Shown piece by piece: positions 43,245 through 52,325 of a DNA stretch of 64,000 nt; positions within the stretch are counted from its first letter, which is position 1; every line of letters begins with the position of its first letter. Source of the stretch: Qipengyuania_B thermophila (GTDB lineage Bacteria; Pseudomonadota; Alphaproteobacteria; Sphingomonadales; Sphingomonadaceae); assembly GCF_004153605.1 (NCBI RefSeq), contig NZ_SDSI01000001.1:310001-374000 (forward strand), in the 5' to 3' direction. Both the position numbers and the translations under genes were made by a program. Under the pieces are notes generated by a model. It was given only the letters and a program-made list of their open reading frames with translations, had not been told where the DNA came from and did not search any database.

Positions 43245-43649
43245 TTACCCTTCCATCTCTTCCCGCAGCTTCGGCCCAGCCTCCATCCGCCGCGCTAAGG
43301 ACTCCACAAAGGCCTGATACCGCTTTTTCCCGGTTGTCTGTGCGGCCCGCATTGCCTCGTCGGGCAACGGAGCATTGCTGGTCAGCCAGAACCGCACGAA
43401 GATCGCAAACGCTTCATTCGACAGCTCAACATGCCATTCGAGGCGCTCAAGCTGCCGCGATATCCGGTCGAGCCGCTTGGTCAGCACGGCCTCGACCCGT
43501 TCCTCCTGGTCAGGAGTGAGCATCGAAGCGAGCGCGGCCTCGAGGACTTCTGTTTGCGACACCCGCCTGGACCGCGCACGCTCCGAAAGCTGTCGCGCCA
43601 AGTGGGCATCGATGCGGAACGTCATCTTTTGGCGATCAGGCTTCTTCAC
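43245..43649 (-). CDS. RHH/CopG-type conjugation accessory protein
   Basis: A 134-residue protein with an N-terminal ribbon-helix-helix (MTFRIDAHLARQLSERARSR) and a helical C-terminus (ERVEAVLTKRLDRISRQLER). It is coupled to traG by a four-base overlap. CopG-like proteins in this place are annotated as transfer accessory proteins and may regulate the operon or help at oriT. Confidence 0.8.
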   Translation of the reverse strand: MKKPDRQKMTFRIDAHLARQLSERARSRRVSQTEVLEAALASMLTPDQEERVEAVLTKRLDRISRQLERLEWHVELSNEAFAIFVRFWLTSNAPLPDEAMRAAQTTGKKRYQAFVESLARRMEAGPKLREEMEG

Positions 43650-45709
43650 AGCTCGATTCCATCGTCTGGATCGAGCGAGGCATTACGCGCATTGCGCCGC
43701 ATTGCCCGGTCAATGGCCTGCCGGTTCTGTACCGTCTCGTCCGGGGATGTGTCGGCGTCGGGATCGAACGGGTTGAAGGGACGGTCCGGCTCCGGCTCGA
43801 TATTCTCATGCTCGGGCAGGCCGGGCTCCTGGCGGATACCGCTGGTCTCGGTCTGACTATCGGCCTTCGACTTCATGTTGCGCCTCTTGACGGACGCATT
43901 GGGCCTGGTGGTTTTCAAAGCTCCTATCGCTGCGGGCCGTCCATTGGCCTCGGGAGCCTGGAGAAGCTGTTCGGCTTGGATGGGCTCACGGCCAGACCAA
44001 TCATCTGCAGCAGCTTTCGAGAAATTGGCGTGTACCGGCTTGGGTGGCTCGAGCACACGCATGGTGAATCGCGGGTCTCGGAAATAACGTGCCTTGTGCG
44101 CACGGATCGGCGGGATCCCAGCAGCCATCACGACCTCGTCATCTGGGGGCAGTTGCATCACTTCGCCGGGCGTCAGCAAGGCCCGTGCTGTCTCGGAGCG
44201 CGAGACCATGAGATGCCCCAGCCATGGTGAAAGCCGGTGCCCTGCATAATTCTTCATGGCCCGCATTTCCGTCGCGGTTCCCAAGGCTTCCGAGATTCGC
44301 TTCGCAGTCCGCTCGTCATTGGTCGCAAAACTGACCCTGACGTGACAGTTGTCGAGGATGGCATTGTTCTGGCCGTAAGCCTTCTCGATCTGGTTCAATG
44401 ACTGCGCGATCAGGAACGCCTTGATCCCGTAGCCCGCCATGAAGGCAAGTGCGCTCTCGAAGAAATCGAGCCGTCCGAGCGCCGGAAACTCGTCGAGCAT
44501 GAGAAGCAGACGCTGCGGACGATTGCCGGGATTGAGGTCTTCGGTCAGGCGTCGGCCGATCTGGTTGAGGAGCAGCCGGATGAGCGGCTTGGTCCGGCTG
44601 ATGTCACCGGGCGGAATGACGAGATACAGCGAGGTCGGATGCTGACCGGCCATAAGGTCTGCGATGCGCCAATGCGACGCGCTGGTGACCTTCGCCACCA
44701 CCGGATCGCGGTAGAGCCCAAGGAACGACATCGCGGTCGACAGCACGCCGGACCGCTCATTGTCCGATTTGTTGAGCAGTTCCTGCGCCGCTGCCGCCAC
44801 GACGGGGTGGACACCCTTTTCACCAAGATGCCGGGTGGCTTTCATCCGGTGCAGCGTCGTTTCGATCCCGCAGCGCGGATCAGACAGGAACGCGGCGACC
44901 CCGGCGAGCGATTTGTCCTTTTCGGCATAGAGCACGTGAAGGATCGCGCCGACAAGCAAAGCATGGCTGGTCTTTTCCCAGTGGTTGCGCTTTTCAAGGC
45001 TGCCTTCAGGATCGACCAGCACGTCGGCGACATTCTGCACATCGCGCACTTCCCATTCGCCGCGCCGGACCTCGAGCAGAGGATTGTAAGCGGCGGAAGC
45101 GGGATTGGTCGGATCGAACAGTAGAACGCGGCCATGGCGAGCGCGAAAGCCTGCCGTGAGCTGCCAGTTCTCGCCCTTGATGTCGTGAATGATCGCCGAT
45201 CCGGGCCAGGTCAGCAGCGTTGGAACGACCAGGCCCACACCTTTGCCTGACCGTGTCGGTGCGAAGCAGAGGACATGCTCAGGCCCGTCATGCCGGAGAT
45301 AGGTGTCCGCGAAGCGTCCGAGTACCACACCAGCATCTCCGAGCATGCCCGCCTTGCGGATTTCGCGCTCATTGGCCCACCGCGCCGAGCCATAGGTTTC
45401 GGCCTTCCGGCGTTCGCGGGCACGCCAGACAGACATGGCGATAGCGACCATGAAGGACAGAAATCCGCCTGATACTGCAATGAGGGCACCGCGCTCGAAT
45501 ACTGACGGCGCATAGGCATCGAATGCGAACCACCACCAGAAGAAGGCCGGTGGCGGATAGACGGGGGAAGCGCCGATCCAAAACCACGGCTGTCCCAGTT
45601 CCGGCTGATAGCCGAGCGCGGCAGCGGTCCACTGGGTCGCGCTCCAGATGGTGAAGAGGATAATCGCGAACACGGCCAATATCTGGCCCCAGAGAATCTT
45701 GTCATTCAT
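43646..45709 (-). CDS. traG: TraG/VirD4 type IV coupling protein
   Basis: A 687-residue coupling protein. Two N-terminal membrane segments (ILAVFAIILFTIWSATQWTA and ALIAVSGGFLSFMVAIAMSV) precede the ATPase domain: Walker A CFAPTRSGKGVGLVVPTLL and Walker B LLMLDEFPALGRLDFF. It brings the relaxase-DNA complex to the channel. ATG at 45709 was chosen over the upstream frame because the first membrane segment begins there. The C-terminus is long, acidic and variable. Confidence 0.94.
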   Translation of the reverse strand: MNDKILWGQILAVFAIILFTIWSATQWTAAALGYQPELGQPWFWIGASPVYPPPAFFWWWFAFDAYAPSVFERGALIAVSGGFLSFMVAIAMSVWRARERRKAETYGSARWANEREIRKAGMLGDAGVVLGRFADTYLRHDGPEHVLCFAPTRSGKGVGLVVPTLLTWPGSAIIHDIKGENWQLTAGFRARHGRVLLFDPTNPASAAYNPLLEVRRGEWEVRDVQNVADVLVDPEGSLEKRNHWEKTSHALLVGAILHVLYAEKDKSLAGVAAFLSDPRCGIETTLHRMKATRHLGEKGVHPVVAAAAQELLNKSDNERSGVLSTAMSFLGLYRDPVVAKVTSASHWRIADLMAGQHPTSLYLVIPPGDISRTKPLIRLLLNQIGRRLTEDLNPGNRPQRLLLMLDEFPALGRLDFFESALAFMAGYGIKAFLIAQSLNQIEKAYGQNNAILDNCHVRVSFATNDERTAKRISEALGTATEMRAMKNYAGHRLSPWLGHLMVSRSETARALLTPGEVMQLPPDDEVVMAAGIPPIRAHKARYFRDPRFTMRVLEPPKPVHANFSKAAADDWSGREPIQAEQLLQAPEANGRPAAIGALKTTRPNASVKRRNMKSKADSQTETSGIRQEPGLPEHENIEPEPDRPFNPFDPDADTSPDETVQNRQAIDRAMRRNARNASLDPDDGIEL

Positions 45710-45737
45710 GGGATTTTGTCCTCTCGGAATTGGTGCA

Positions 45738-47495
45738 TCACAGGCCGATCCCCCGCCCGCGACCCAAGCTCCAATCGACTGTCCCGCCGGGCGACATCGT
45801 GCCTGTGATGTGTTGCCCAAGGTGCGTGTCGAGCGCTGGGCGCCACGGCACGAGCTGGAAGCTCATACCGTCGTCGATCATCGCGAAGCGCCCGGACGAT
45901 AGTGTCAGGCGCTCGCGATAGATCCCGCTGACGTATTCGCCCGAAGACGACGATTTGTGCTCAAGCCCGGTCCGCGCAGCGATCGCTTGCGCGGTCGACG
46001 CAAGCTCTTCGTTCCGGAGCGTGCCGATAAGGTCCTGTGCGAGGATCAACCTCTGTCCCTGCCGCCGGGCAAGACCCTGCGCTTCGAGATGGTGCGCGCG
46101 GGCCTCCATCGCGTTGCGCACTTCGAGTCCGAAGCCATTGCCTGTGGTTACCGGTTCGCGCGCGACGATCTGGCGATCGAGCCATGTTGCGCCTGGCGAA
46201 GTGATCTGGTCCGCAAGGGGCACGTCCGAACGTGTTGCCAGCGAGAGCCGTGTCTGGCCTTTGGCGTCCTCCCATGATCTGAGCTCGACGATTGCTCCCG
46301 GCCTCGTATCGCCGGTCATGTCCATGTCGTCGAAGCGCAAGTGATGCGTACGGCCATCGGTGCCGTCGACGATGGCATAGGCGCTGCCTGCCAGTTCATC
46401 CTGGAGGCCGCGCTCAACGAGCCGCCCGACGATGGGGTCACTGGGCGTCTTTGAGTGCAGAGCCAGTGCAGCTGGATCGAAGCGTCCGCCGTCCCGGGTC
46501 ATGGCGCGGTGCATGGTCTTGATGATGTCGTTGCGGACCGAAAGATCGCGCAAGGCGCGCTCGGCACCGGGATCAATGGTCCAAACTGCAGGACCTTCGC
46601 GGGACGCAAGCCCTAGTTGTTCCAGCTTGGCGGCACGGCCGATGAGCAGACGGCGCATGCCGGGTTCGCCATCGCCCCCTGGGCGAAGGTCGACCCGGCC
46701 CGACATGTCCTCGCCGAGCTTTGAGAGCTGGCGGTCAAGACCAGTCCACCGTTCGGCATCGACTTCGCGTTCAAGTGCCGTACGGATATCCAGTTCACTG
46801 CGCCGTCCGAGTTCGAGCGTGACGCGCTCCTCGGCTCGGCGGCGCAGTCCATCGCTTATGTAGCCGCGGTCGATGATCAGGTCTGTGCCGTCATCAGCAA
46901 CGCCGCGGACAAGGATATGAATGTGCGGATTGTCGGTGTTCCAGTGGTCGACCGCCACCCAGTCCAGCCTGGTGCCGAGATCCTTGGCCATGTCGGTCAT
47001 CAACTCGCGGGTGAATGCCCGCAGGTCCGGCATGTCGCCCGCATCTTCGGGACTGACGATGAAGCGGAAGTGGTGCCGGTCATCCTCGCAACGATCGGCG
47101 AAGCCTTCGCGATCACTCTCGTCAGAGCGGGCATCGAACATGGATGCATCGCGTCCGTCGCGGGTCACCCCGTCGCGTTCGAGATAGGAGATATGGCGAG
47201 CAAGCGGTGCGGCGCGATAGTGTGCGCCCTTGTGCCGGACGATGCGAGCCAGGACAGTAACCCGTCGCTGACCAGGCGAGCGGTGTCGCATAGCGGCAAG
47301 CGCAAGCCGACCTCGGCCCGCTCTGCCAGAGCTTCGGCCTGTTCGCGTCCCACCTCTGCGCAGGCGCGTTTGGCCTGATCGTGCTGCAGCACGGCGGACC
47401 TGTGCCGCCAGCTTCTGGCCTCTTTGGCCTGCGCCCTTACCGCTGTCTCTCCCCCTTCCCGGCCGGACACGAAATTCACTGTCGTCCCCGCTCAT
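45738..47495 (-). CDS. Relaxase with DUF3363 domain
   Basis: A 585-residue relaxase. The N-terminal VirD2/MobP-like nuclease region includes LARHISYLERDGV, DRHHFRFIVSPEDAG, and the metal-binding histidine motif NTDNPHIHILVRG. The C-terminal half is DUF3363. It nicks oriT and is carried into the recipient with the strand. ATG at 47495 has no ribosome-binding site; a four-base overlap (ATGA) with the small upstream gene implies coupled translation. The first 60 residues are unusually arginine-rich. Confidence 0.9.
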   Translation of the reverse strand: MSGDDSEFRVRPGRGRDSGKGAGQRGQKLAAQVRRAAARSGQTRLRRGGTRTGRSSGRAGRGRLALAAMRHRSPGQRRVTVLARIVRHKGAHYRAAPLARHISYLERDGVTRDGRDASMFDARSDESDREGFADRCEDDRHHFRFIVSPEDAGDMPDLRAFTRELMTDMAKDLGTRLDWVAVDHWNTDNPHIHILVRGVADDGTDLIIDRGYISDGLRRRAEERVTLELGRRSELDIRTALEREVDAERWTGLDRQLSKLGEDMSGRVDLRPGGDGEPGMRRLLIGRAAKLEQLGLASREGPAVWTIDPGAERALRDLSVRNDIIKTMHRAMTRDGGRFDPAALALHSKTPSDPIVGRLVERGLQDELAGSAYAIVDGTDGRTHHLRFDDMDMTGDTRPGAIVELRSWEDAKGQTRLSLATRSDVPLADQITSPGATWLDRQIVAREPVTTGNGFGLEVRNAMEARAHHLEAQGLARRQGQRLILAQDLIGTLRNEELASTAQAIAARTGLEHKSSSSGEYVSGIYRERLTLSSGRFAMIDDGMSFQLVPWRPALDTHLGQHITGTMSPGGTVDWSLGRGRGIGL

Positions 47496-47731
47496 GGTCG
47501 GTGTGCCATACTGTTTTGCGTTGAAAACAAAGCCGAATTCGAAGCAGCGTATGGCAGACATGCCTTCATGCCATACGAAATCTGCCAATCATCCCAACCA
47601 CATAGGACTAGCCTGCTGGCAACCCTTTTATCTTGCCCTCCAAAACTGACCTGTCTCTCCCACGCCTGCCTCACCGCCAGAACAAGCCCGCACATCGCCG
47701 TGACCGTCAGAACTGCGACCGAGAACACCAT
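47492..47731 (-). CDS. Small membrane protein coupled to relaxase
   Basis: A 79-residue open frame that fits exactly between its neighbours: its ATG (47731) overlaps the transglycosylase stop by one base (TGATG), and its stop overlaps the relaxase ATG by four (ATGA). It begins with a hydrophobic helix (MVFSVAVLTVTAMCGLVLAV), followed by a polar tail. I do not recognise the family. The lack of any other ribosome-binding site for the relaxase supports translation here. GC content is lower than around it, so this could also be a degraded region. Confidence 0.5.
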   Translation of the reverse strand: MVFSVAVLTVTAMCGLVLAVRQAWERQVSFGGQDKRVASRLVLCGWDDWQISYGMKACLPYAASNSALFSTQNSMAHRP

Positions 47732-48504
47732 CACGGCACCCGCGGTGAAAGCGGAATAAACAGGGGGTGCGGAGCCGACTCATCGCGCTGCGAAGAAGCC
47801 GCTGTTGGTGCACTGATCGCACGTTCCAGCTGCACCGAAGTTGCATCGGTGATGACTTCTGCGCCGCCATAGTCACGCGCCGCAAACAACGCCGCCTGAC
47901 GCCAAGATTGCGGAGCTGATGCCGGGATCGCCGCAGTGGCAACAGTACTGGCTATACCAAGGCTTGGGGTGATCTGCGCAACATAGCTGACGGTTTCTGC
48001 TGGCAGTCGCCGACGGCCATTTGCATAATCATCAGCACGAGCCGGCCCGGCATTGTAGGCCGCCAGCATCAGGCTGACGTCGCCATATCGGTCCCACATA
48101 GCGCGCAGATAGGCTGTCCCGCCGAGAATATTTGCGCGGACATCGAACGGGTCAGATCCAAGCCGGTGGCGCTCGGTGAGCATTGCCCAAGTGCCCGGCA
48201 TGATCTGCATCAGACCCATGGCGCCTGCTGGCGAGACGGCACGGGAGTTGCCCCGGCTTTCGGCCCGCATGACCGCCCAGATCCAGAGTTCGGGTATACC
48301 GAAACGCCGCGAGGCTTCCACGACATGCGGCGCGTAAGGATGGGCCGCGAACTGGTCTGACCCGCTAGCAGACGCTGCCTGCTGGGCGGTCACTGAACTG
48401 ACACCAAGTGCGAGGCAGAGACCGGGAAGGAGGAGATAGCGGTGCAGATGAACGGCGATCCGCAATGGATGCCGCCTGCTCGCGGAGCGTGATCGACGAT
48501 CCAT
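47731..48504 (-). CDS. Lytic transglycosylase (VirB1-like)
   Basis: A 257-residue exported transglycosylase: signal peptide (LLLPGLCLALGVSSVTAQQA) and an SLT domain with the catalytic glutamate in VMRAESRGNSRAVSPAGAMG, then LMQIMPGTWAML and LAAYNAGPARADDYANG. It opens the peptidoglycan for the secretion channel. It follows the second DUF736 gene by two bases. Confidence 0.9.
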   Translation of the reverse strand: MDRRSRSASRRHPLRIAVHLHRYLLLPGLCLALGVSSVTAQQAASASGSDQFAAHPYAPHVVEASRRFGIPELWIWAVMRAESRGNSRAVSPAGAMGLMQIMPGTWAMLTERHRLGSDPFDVRANILGGTAYLRAMWDRYGDVSLMLAAYNAGPARADDYANGRRRLPAETVSYVAQITPSLGIASTVATAAIPASAPQSWRQAALFAARDYGGAEVITDATSVQLERAISAPTAASSQRDESAPHPLFIPLSPRVP

Positions 48505-48506
48505 GG

Positions 48507-48839
48507 CTATCTCCGATCGCGATGTGTTGGACGTGTCCAGAGCAGGTGATACTCATCATGCCGACTCATCGAGCGCAGCAGGTTGGCGCGCAAAGGCTGG
48601 ACAAAAGCCGGGTCATCGATCTGTACCGCAACATAGGCGCCGGCGCGCTCGCCGGTGCGATCCCATCCCGCACCGATTTCGATACCGGTGTCCGCATCGC
48701 CAAGCAGAACGCGCCAGTCGGGCGCATTTTCGCTGTCGTTTGCAGGCGCTGGAACAAGTGTCACAACAGCATCAAGCATGAGCGTCCTGATGCGGCCTGC
48801 AAAGCCGTCCTGCGTGGATTGAAAGTCGCCGATCATCAT
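48507..48839 (-). CDS. DUF736 family protein, copy 2
   Basis: A 110-residue DUF736 protein (IGDFQSTQDGFAGRIRTLML; GIEIGAGWDRTGERAGAYVA; YHLLWTR). It is coupled to traF by a four-base overlap and lies in the DUF2840-traF-DUF736-transglycosylase run that recurs in related ICEs. It is more divergent from copy 1 than copy 3 appears to be. Confidence 0.82.
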   Translation of the reverse strand: MMIGDFQSTQDGFAGRIRTLMLDAVVTLVPAPANDSENAPDWRVLLGDADTGIEIGAGWDRTGERAGAYVAVQIDDPAFVQPLRANLLRSMSRHDEYHLLWTRPTHRDRR

Positions 48840-49429
48840 GGCTTGATCTCCTGGTTGGTCGTCGGGAAAGGGATGGGTCTGTCCGGCACGCGCCAGCGCA
48901 GCGGCTCTCCGGGTGCATTGCGTGTGAGGACGGGGTGCGCGGTGCCAATCAGGCCTGCTGCTGGGAGCACCCCGAAATAGCGCCCATCGAGACTGTCGGG
49001 GGCAGGATTGAGGAGGAAGATTTCACCGGCTCGGACGCGATGGCAGCCGCGCCAGACAGGCAGCGCGCGGCCCATGCGGTCCTGCAATTTGGCCACAGCC
49101 AATGGCCGTCCATCGATCGTGATGACTGCACCGACGCGGCAGACCTGCTGACCCGGCAAAGCCGCGACATGCTTCATGAGCGGCACACCGGACGGCAGAT
49201 AGCGGCGGTTGTCGAGGAAACGGGCAATCTCGGCGCTAGGCGCGACAGCGACGAGCTGGCCGAGCGTCACAGGCGCATCGCTATCGATCCGGTAGAGACC
49301 GATGGGCGCGCTGGCGCTCGCGTTCCACATCAATCGCGGTCGCGGTGCCAGCACAGCGACTGCGGCAAATCCGGCGCTGAACAGGCATGCCGACAGCAGC
49401 GTCGCGTGCAGATAGGGACGGCGGCTCAC
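48836..49429 (-). CDS. traF: TraF conjugative-transfer signal peptidase
   Basis: A 197-residue S26-family peptidase with one N-terminal membrane anchor (LLSACLFSAGFAAVAVLA). The catalytic serine is in NASASAPIGLYRI and the lysine in LMKHVAALPGQQV; GEIFLLNPAPDSLDGRYFG is the later conserved block. TraF-type peptidases mature the TrbC pilin. GTG at 49429 overlaps the DUF2840 stop (GTGA). Confidence 0.9.
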   Translation of the reverse strand: MSRRPYLHATLLSACLFSAGFAAVAVLAPRPRLMWNASASAPIGLYRIDSDAPVTLGQLVAVAPSAEIARFLDNRRYLPSGVPLMKHVAALPGQQVCRVGAVITIDGRPLAVAKLQDRMGRALPVWRGCHRVRAGEIFLLNPAPDSLDGRYFGVLPAAGLIGTAHPVLTRNAPGEPLRWRVPDRPIPFPTTNQEIKP

Positions 49430-49935
49430 GCTTCGAGCGCCTTACGGCGAAGCCAGGCTGCATGGCGCTCAGCCGTATAGGCGCGAGCCGGCATTCCGGC
49501 GCTCAAGCGGTTGCAGACATGGCGCCAGTGATCGGGTGATGCGTCGCACGGATCGACCCCAGCCGCTTCGACGGCATCGATGGCCTGGAGCACTTGTGCG
49601 ACCTTGGGCCAGCCTTCGATATGCAACAGGATTTCACCGCCCGGGCGCACGAATGGCAGCGTCGTGTAAGGCTCGCCGGGTTTGACGGCGGTGATGATGT
49701 CGATGCTGGAGTAAACCGTTCCGAAGTCGCTCGACAACCAGCGCACAAACGCGAAGGTTGTCCCAGGACGGAAGCCGACGATGCGTGTGCGACGGTTGAT
49801 GATCCGATCCGTCGCCATGCGGCCGAAGCGGATCCATTGCTCGTAGCGCTTCTCGATCCAGGTCAGTTCCACCTCGGTCAACGCGCTGCGTGGTTGCGGT
49901 CTGGATGCAGACCGTTGCAATGCCGGACTGCTCAT
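49426..49935 (-). CDS. DUF2840 protein
   Basis: A 169-residue DUF2840 protein: VELTWIEKRYEQWIRFGRMA, FAFVRWLSSDFGTVYSSIDI, then LPFVRPGGEILLHIEGWPKV and DHWRHVCNRLSAGMPARAYT. The family is restricted to ICEs and plasmids and has no known function. In related elements a parA gene stands between it and repA; here that space holds only iteron-like repeats. Confidence 0.87.
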   Translation of the reverse strand: MSSPALQRSASRPQPRSALTEVELTWIEKRYEQWIRFGRMATDRIINRRTRIVGFRPGTTFAFVRWLSSDFGTVYSSIDIITAVKPGEPYTTLPFVRPGGEILLHIEGWPKVAQVLQAIDAVEAAGVDPCDASPDHWRHVCNRLSAGMPARAYTAERHAAWLRRKALEA

Positions 49936-50110
49936 GATTGCCGTCCCGACCCCGAGCGCAAAGCGGCGGTCCCAAGGCCTGGAAGCGTCGGCGCTGCGCC
50001 AGCGTTTTCCACAGGTGGCCGGGCCGTTAGCAAGAATCCGAAGGATTCTGTTCTATTAGCAAAGTTAGAGAGCAGTCGATTTGTCGCGGATTTCTGCGGG
50101 TTTCTGGCAC

Positions 50111-50180
50111 TATCGGGTTTCCGATAGGCCGAGGATCGGGTTTCTGATGGGCCGAGTCTGGCGGTTTTCGATAGGCCGAG
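50111..50180. repeat. Iteron-like tandem repeats (putative oriV)
   Basis: Three tandem direct repeats of 23, 23 and 24 bases lie immediately after the repA stop. They end in GATAGGCCGAG, GATGGGCCGAG and GATAGGCCGAG; the first two share ATCGGGTTTC at the front and the third has GGCGGTTTTC. A fourth, decayed copy may precede them (50080-50110). Such repeats next to a replication initiator gene are the usual RepA binding sites of an origin. Confidence 0.65.
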
Positions 50181-50182
50181 CG

Positions 50183-51049
50183 TCATGGCAACTTCTCCAC
50201 AGGCAAGCCAACGCGCCGGGCCGCAGCGACGAACGAGTCGACGGGAATGGGTTTGAAAATCAGCCGCTCGCGGCCGAAGCTGTGCTCGAGGCTCAAATGG
50301 TAGCCCGGAAGCGACTGCTGCCGGACGATCTTGCGCAGCTCGAACGCGAATTGCTTGAGCGGCGAGAGCACGCCTGATTTGAGATGCAGGTGTGGAACGT
50401 CGAAGCTCCAGCCACCGCGCTGATGGCCGCCATGCTTGCGCACAATCCGGTAAAGCCAGCGCTCGACGCCGCCAGTCAGGCTGAAATAGGCCCGGTCGAT
50501 GGTCAGGATCAGCCCTCTGTCCAGCACGCCTTCATAGAACCAGTCAGGCAGGATCATCTCGATGCCGGTCGCCCGGCCACGATCGTCCAGTGTTTCCCGC
50601 CATTCGTTGATCCAGGAGAAACGGTGACGGCGACGTTGGTGCTGTTGCCGGATTGAGGTCGCAACGGTGGTGGATTGCAGTCGGTCAAGTGCCGCGCGCA
50701 GCCGCTCATAATGGTCTTTGCCAGTCCCGCGCCCGATGAAGTTCAGGATTTCGTGCGGTCGAGCTGCAACAAGGCGTGACGTGGGTCTTCCTGCATCGCG
50801 GGCCTCGACGAGTTGGCTAGCCGCCCAGATCAGGATGTCGGCGTCCCAGATGGTCGCCATGCCATGCTCCGGCACGGCCTCGACCGAAATCCACGTCGCG
50901 CCCATCGTGAAATCGATTGGTGTGCAGCGGCGCGATTTGGCGAGGCTGAAAAAGGGCCACGCCATGAGATCCTGTGCGTCCCGCGCGGCGATATCGCCGC
51001 CGATCGGCCGGAACAGCTCCAGTTGCGTGGCGGGCGCAAAGGGCCGCAT
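50183..51049 (-). CDS. repA: Replication initiator RepA (RPA family)
   Basis: A 288-residue plasmid-type initiator: DLMAWPFFSLAKSRRCTPID, ATIWDADILIWAASQLVEAR, then LSPLKQFAFELRKIVRQQSL and GYHLSLEHSFGRERL. Initiators of this family support replication of the excised ICE circle or of alphaproteobacterial plasmids. Its start overlaps the stop of the HTH gene by one base. Three iteron-like repeats follow its stop. Confidence 0.87.
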   Translation of the reverse strand: MRPFAPATQLELFRPIGGDIAARDAQDLMAWPFFSLAKSRRCTPIDFTMGATWISVEAVPEHGMATIWDADILIWAASQLVEARDAGRPTSRLVAARPHEILNFIGRGTGKDHYERLRAALDRLQSTTVATSIRQQHQRRRHRFSWINEWRETLDDRGRATGIEMILPDWFYEGVLDRGLILTIDRAYFSLTGGVERWLYRIVRKHGGHQRGGWSFDVPHLHLKSGVLSPLKQFAFELRKIVRQQSLPGYHLSLEHSFGRERLIFKPIPVDSFVAAARRVGLPVEKLP

Positions 51050-51300
51050 CAGCGCCGCACCGGTCGAGCGGAGAGACAGATGCCTTTTCCGGGGTCCGAC
51101 GTCGAATTCCGGCGTCCATTCTGTGCCCAGGCGTCGAGGTCTGCGATGGCATAGACGATCCGGCGCCCCAGCTTATGAAAGGCGGGCCCTGTCCCATAGC
51201 ACCGATGCTTCTCCAGCGTGCGAGCGGAAAGCCCAAGGTGAACGGCAGCGTCTGGTGTTCGAACGTAGCGCGGAACGACGGGTACAAATTCTCCATCCAT
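51049..51300 (-). CDS. Excisionase-like HTH protein (AlpA/RdfS type)
   Basis: An 83-residue MerR/AlpA-type HTH protein: YVRTPDAAVHLGLSARTLEK, then GPAFHKLGRRIVYAIADLDA. Small proteins of this sort act as excisionases/recombination directionality factors in ICEs; RdfS of ICEMlSymR7A is one. ATG at 51300 has a strong AGGAGG upstream. It lies between the DUF6499/DUF2285 activator gene and repA, the place where such a factor would be expected to be activated. It could instead only regulate repA. Confidence 0.78.
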   Translation of the reverse strand: MDGEFVPVVPRYVRTPDAAVHLGLSARTLEKHRCYGTGPAFHKLGRRIVYAIADLDAWAQNGRRNSTSDPGKGICLSARPVRR

Positions 51301-51418
51301 GACTGTCCTCCTGTGAAGTGCCGGACACACGGGGATTGACCGGCGAGCAGGAGGCGAGAGATCGGATTTTCAGGGGATTGGGTGAACGGACATACCGCGA
51401 CGGTCTGGATTGTCCCGA

Positions 51419-52190
51419 TCAGTTGCCGTTCAGCAGGCGGCGGTAGCCGCCGTCGCGGACTGCGAGCGCGTGGCGGTGCCAGCGTGCAATCCGCTTGCGC
51501 TCGCTTGAGCTATCCCATTCAGCTGCGGAGTAGTGGCGCGCGTCGTTGGCAATCAGGTCAACTGCGAGTTCGCGTGCGCTGACACCTTCAGGCAAGGCAT
51601 CGAGCAACCTCAACCATTGCACCAAACGCCAGCGTTCGGATGGCCCAGGGTCGAGAGAAACTGGTCGCGGACGCAGCCGACCAAAGTGAATATGCTCATG
51701 GAAAGCTGACATGGCAGCCCGGCGCAGTTCCCAGAACGTGTCCGCAGGCAGCATATAGGTGAGCGGGTCAGTGTCGGATGCTCCTGTTGGGACGGTCAAC
51801 CGATAGCGTCGTCCGCTAGACGTCAGCACCAGATGTGATGCTTGATCAGCAATATGGCTGGCGATGACCGTCGCACCTTTGCCAGCGGAAAGCATATTGA
51901 AGCTGCCGGTCGTGGCTGGATCCGGTTGCAGCCGGATGATTGTAGCGGATGCGAAAGGGTCCCAGATGGCGGGGCTTTGCGTGGCGGTATGTTCAGGGTC
52001 GGCCGCGAAAGACCAACCCCCAGTGCTTGGCCAGACGTTTGCGCGCTATGGGCGCTGCGTCGATGGCACGAGCATATTGGGCACGATAATCGGGATTGCG
52101 GCGCAGGAATTCCTGCGCGAAGTCCGCACGGTCGTGTGCTTCAAAGGCTTTGGCGTAACTCTCCGAACGCCAGTCGGGCTTCTCTTCCAT
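51419..52190 (-). CDS. DUF6499-DUF2285 activator (FseA-like), split by +1 frameshift
   Basis: Two overlapping frames that together make one protein. Frame 1 starts at ATG 52190 and encodes a DUF6499 domain (DWRSESYAKAFEAHDRADFA) but ends at TGA 51993. Frame 2 is open before that stop and runs to 51419, ending in a DUF2285 domain (LVQWLRLLDALPEGVSAREL; HRHALAVRDGGYRRLLNGN). The switch can occur at TTT-C (52010-52007), after WGLVF, giving WGLVF-AADPEH and a product of about 256 residues. FseA of ICEMlSymR7A, which activates excision, is made in the same way by +1 ribosomal frameshifting. A simple disabling mutation is the alternative. Confidence 0.75.
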
Positions 52191-52325
52191 CACAGCTCTC
52201 CTGTGAGGTTTTTTGGAGTCGGACGATCATGTTACCGGCAAGCTCCGAGAAGTGCCGGAGTCAGTGGCACGCTATCAGCGCGAAATGCACAATCGATTGC
52301 GCCACAATCGTGGAAAGTCGGGAGT

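Noticed and set aside
49932..50186. An 84-residue minus-strand open frame across the iteron region
   Set aside because: Its sequence is produced by the tandem repeats, it has no recognisable domain, and a lost parA with surviving repeats explains the region better.
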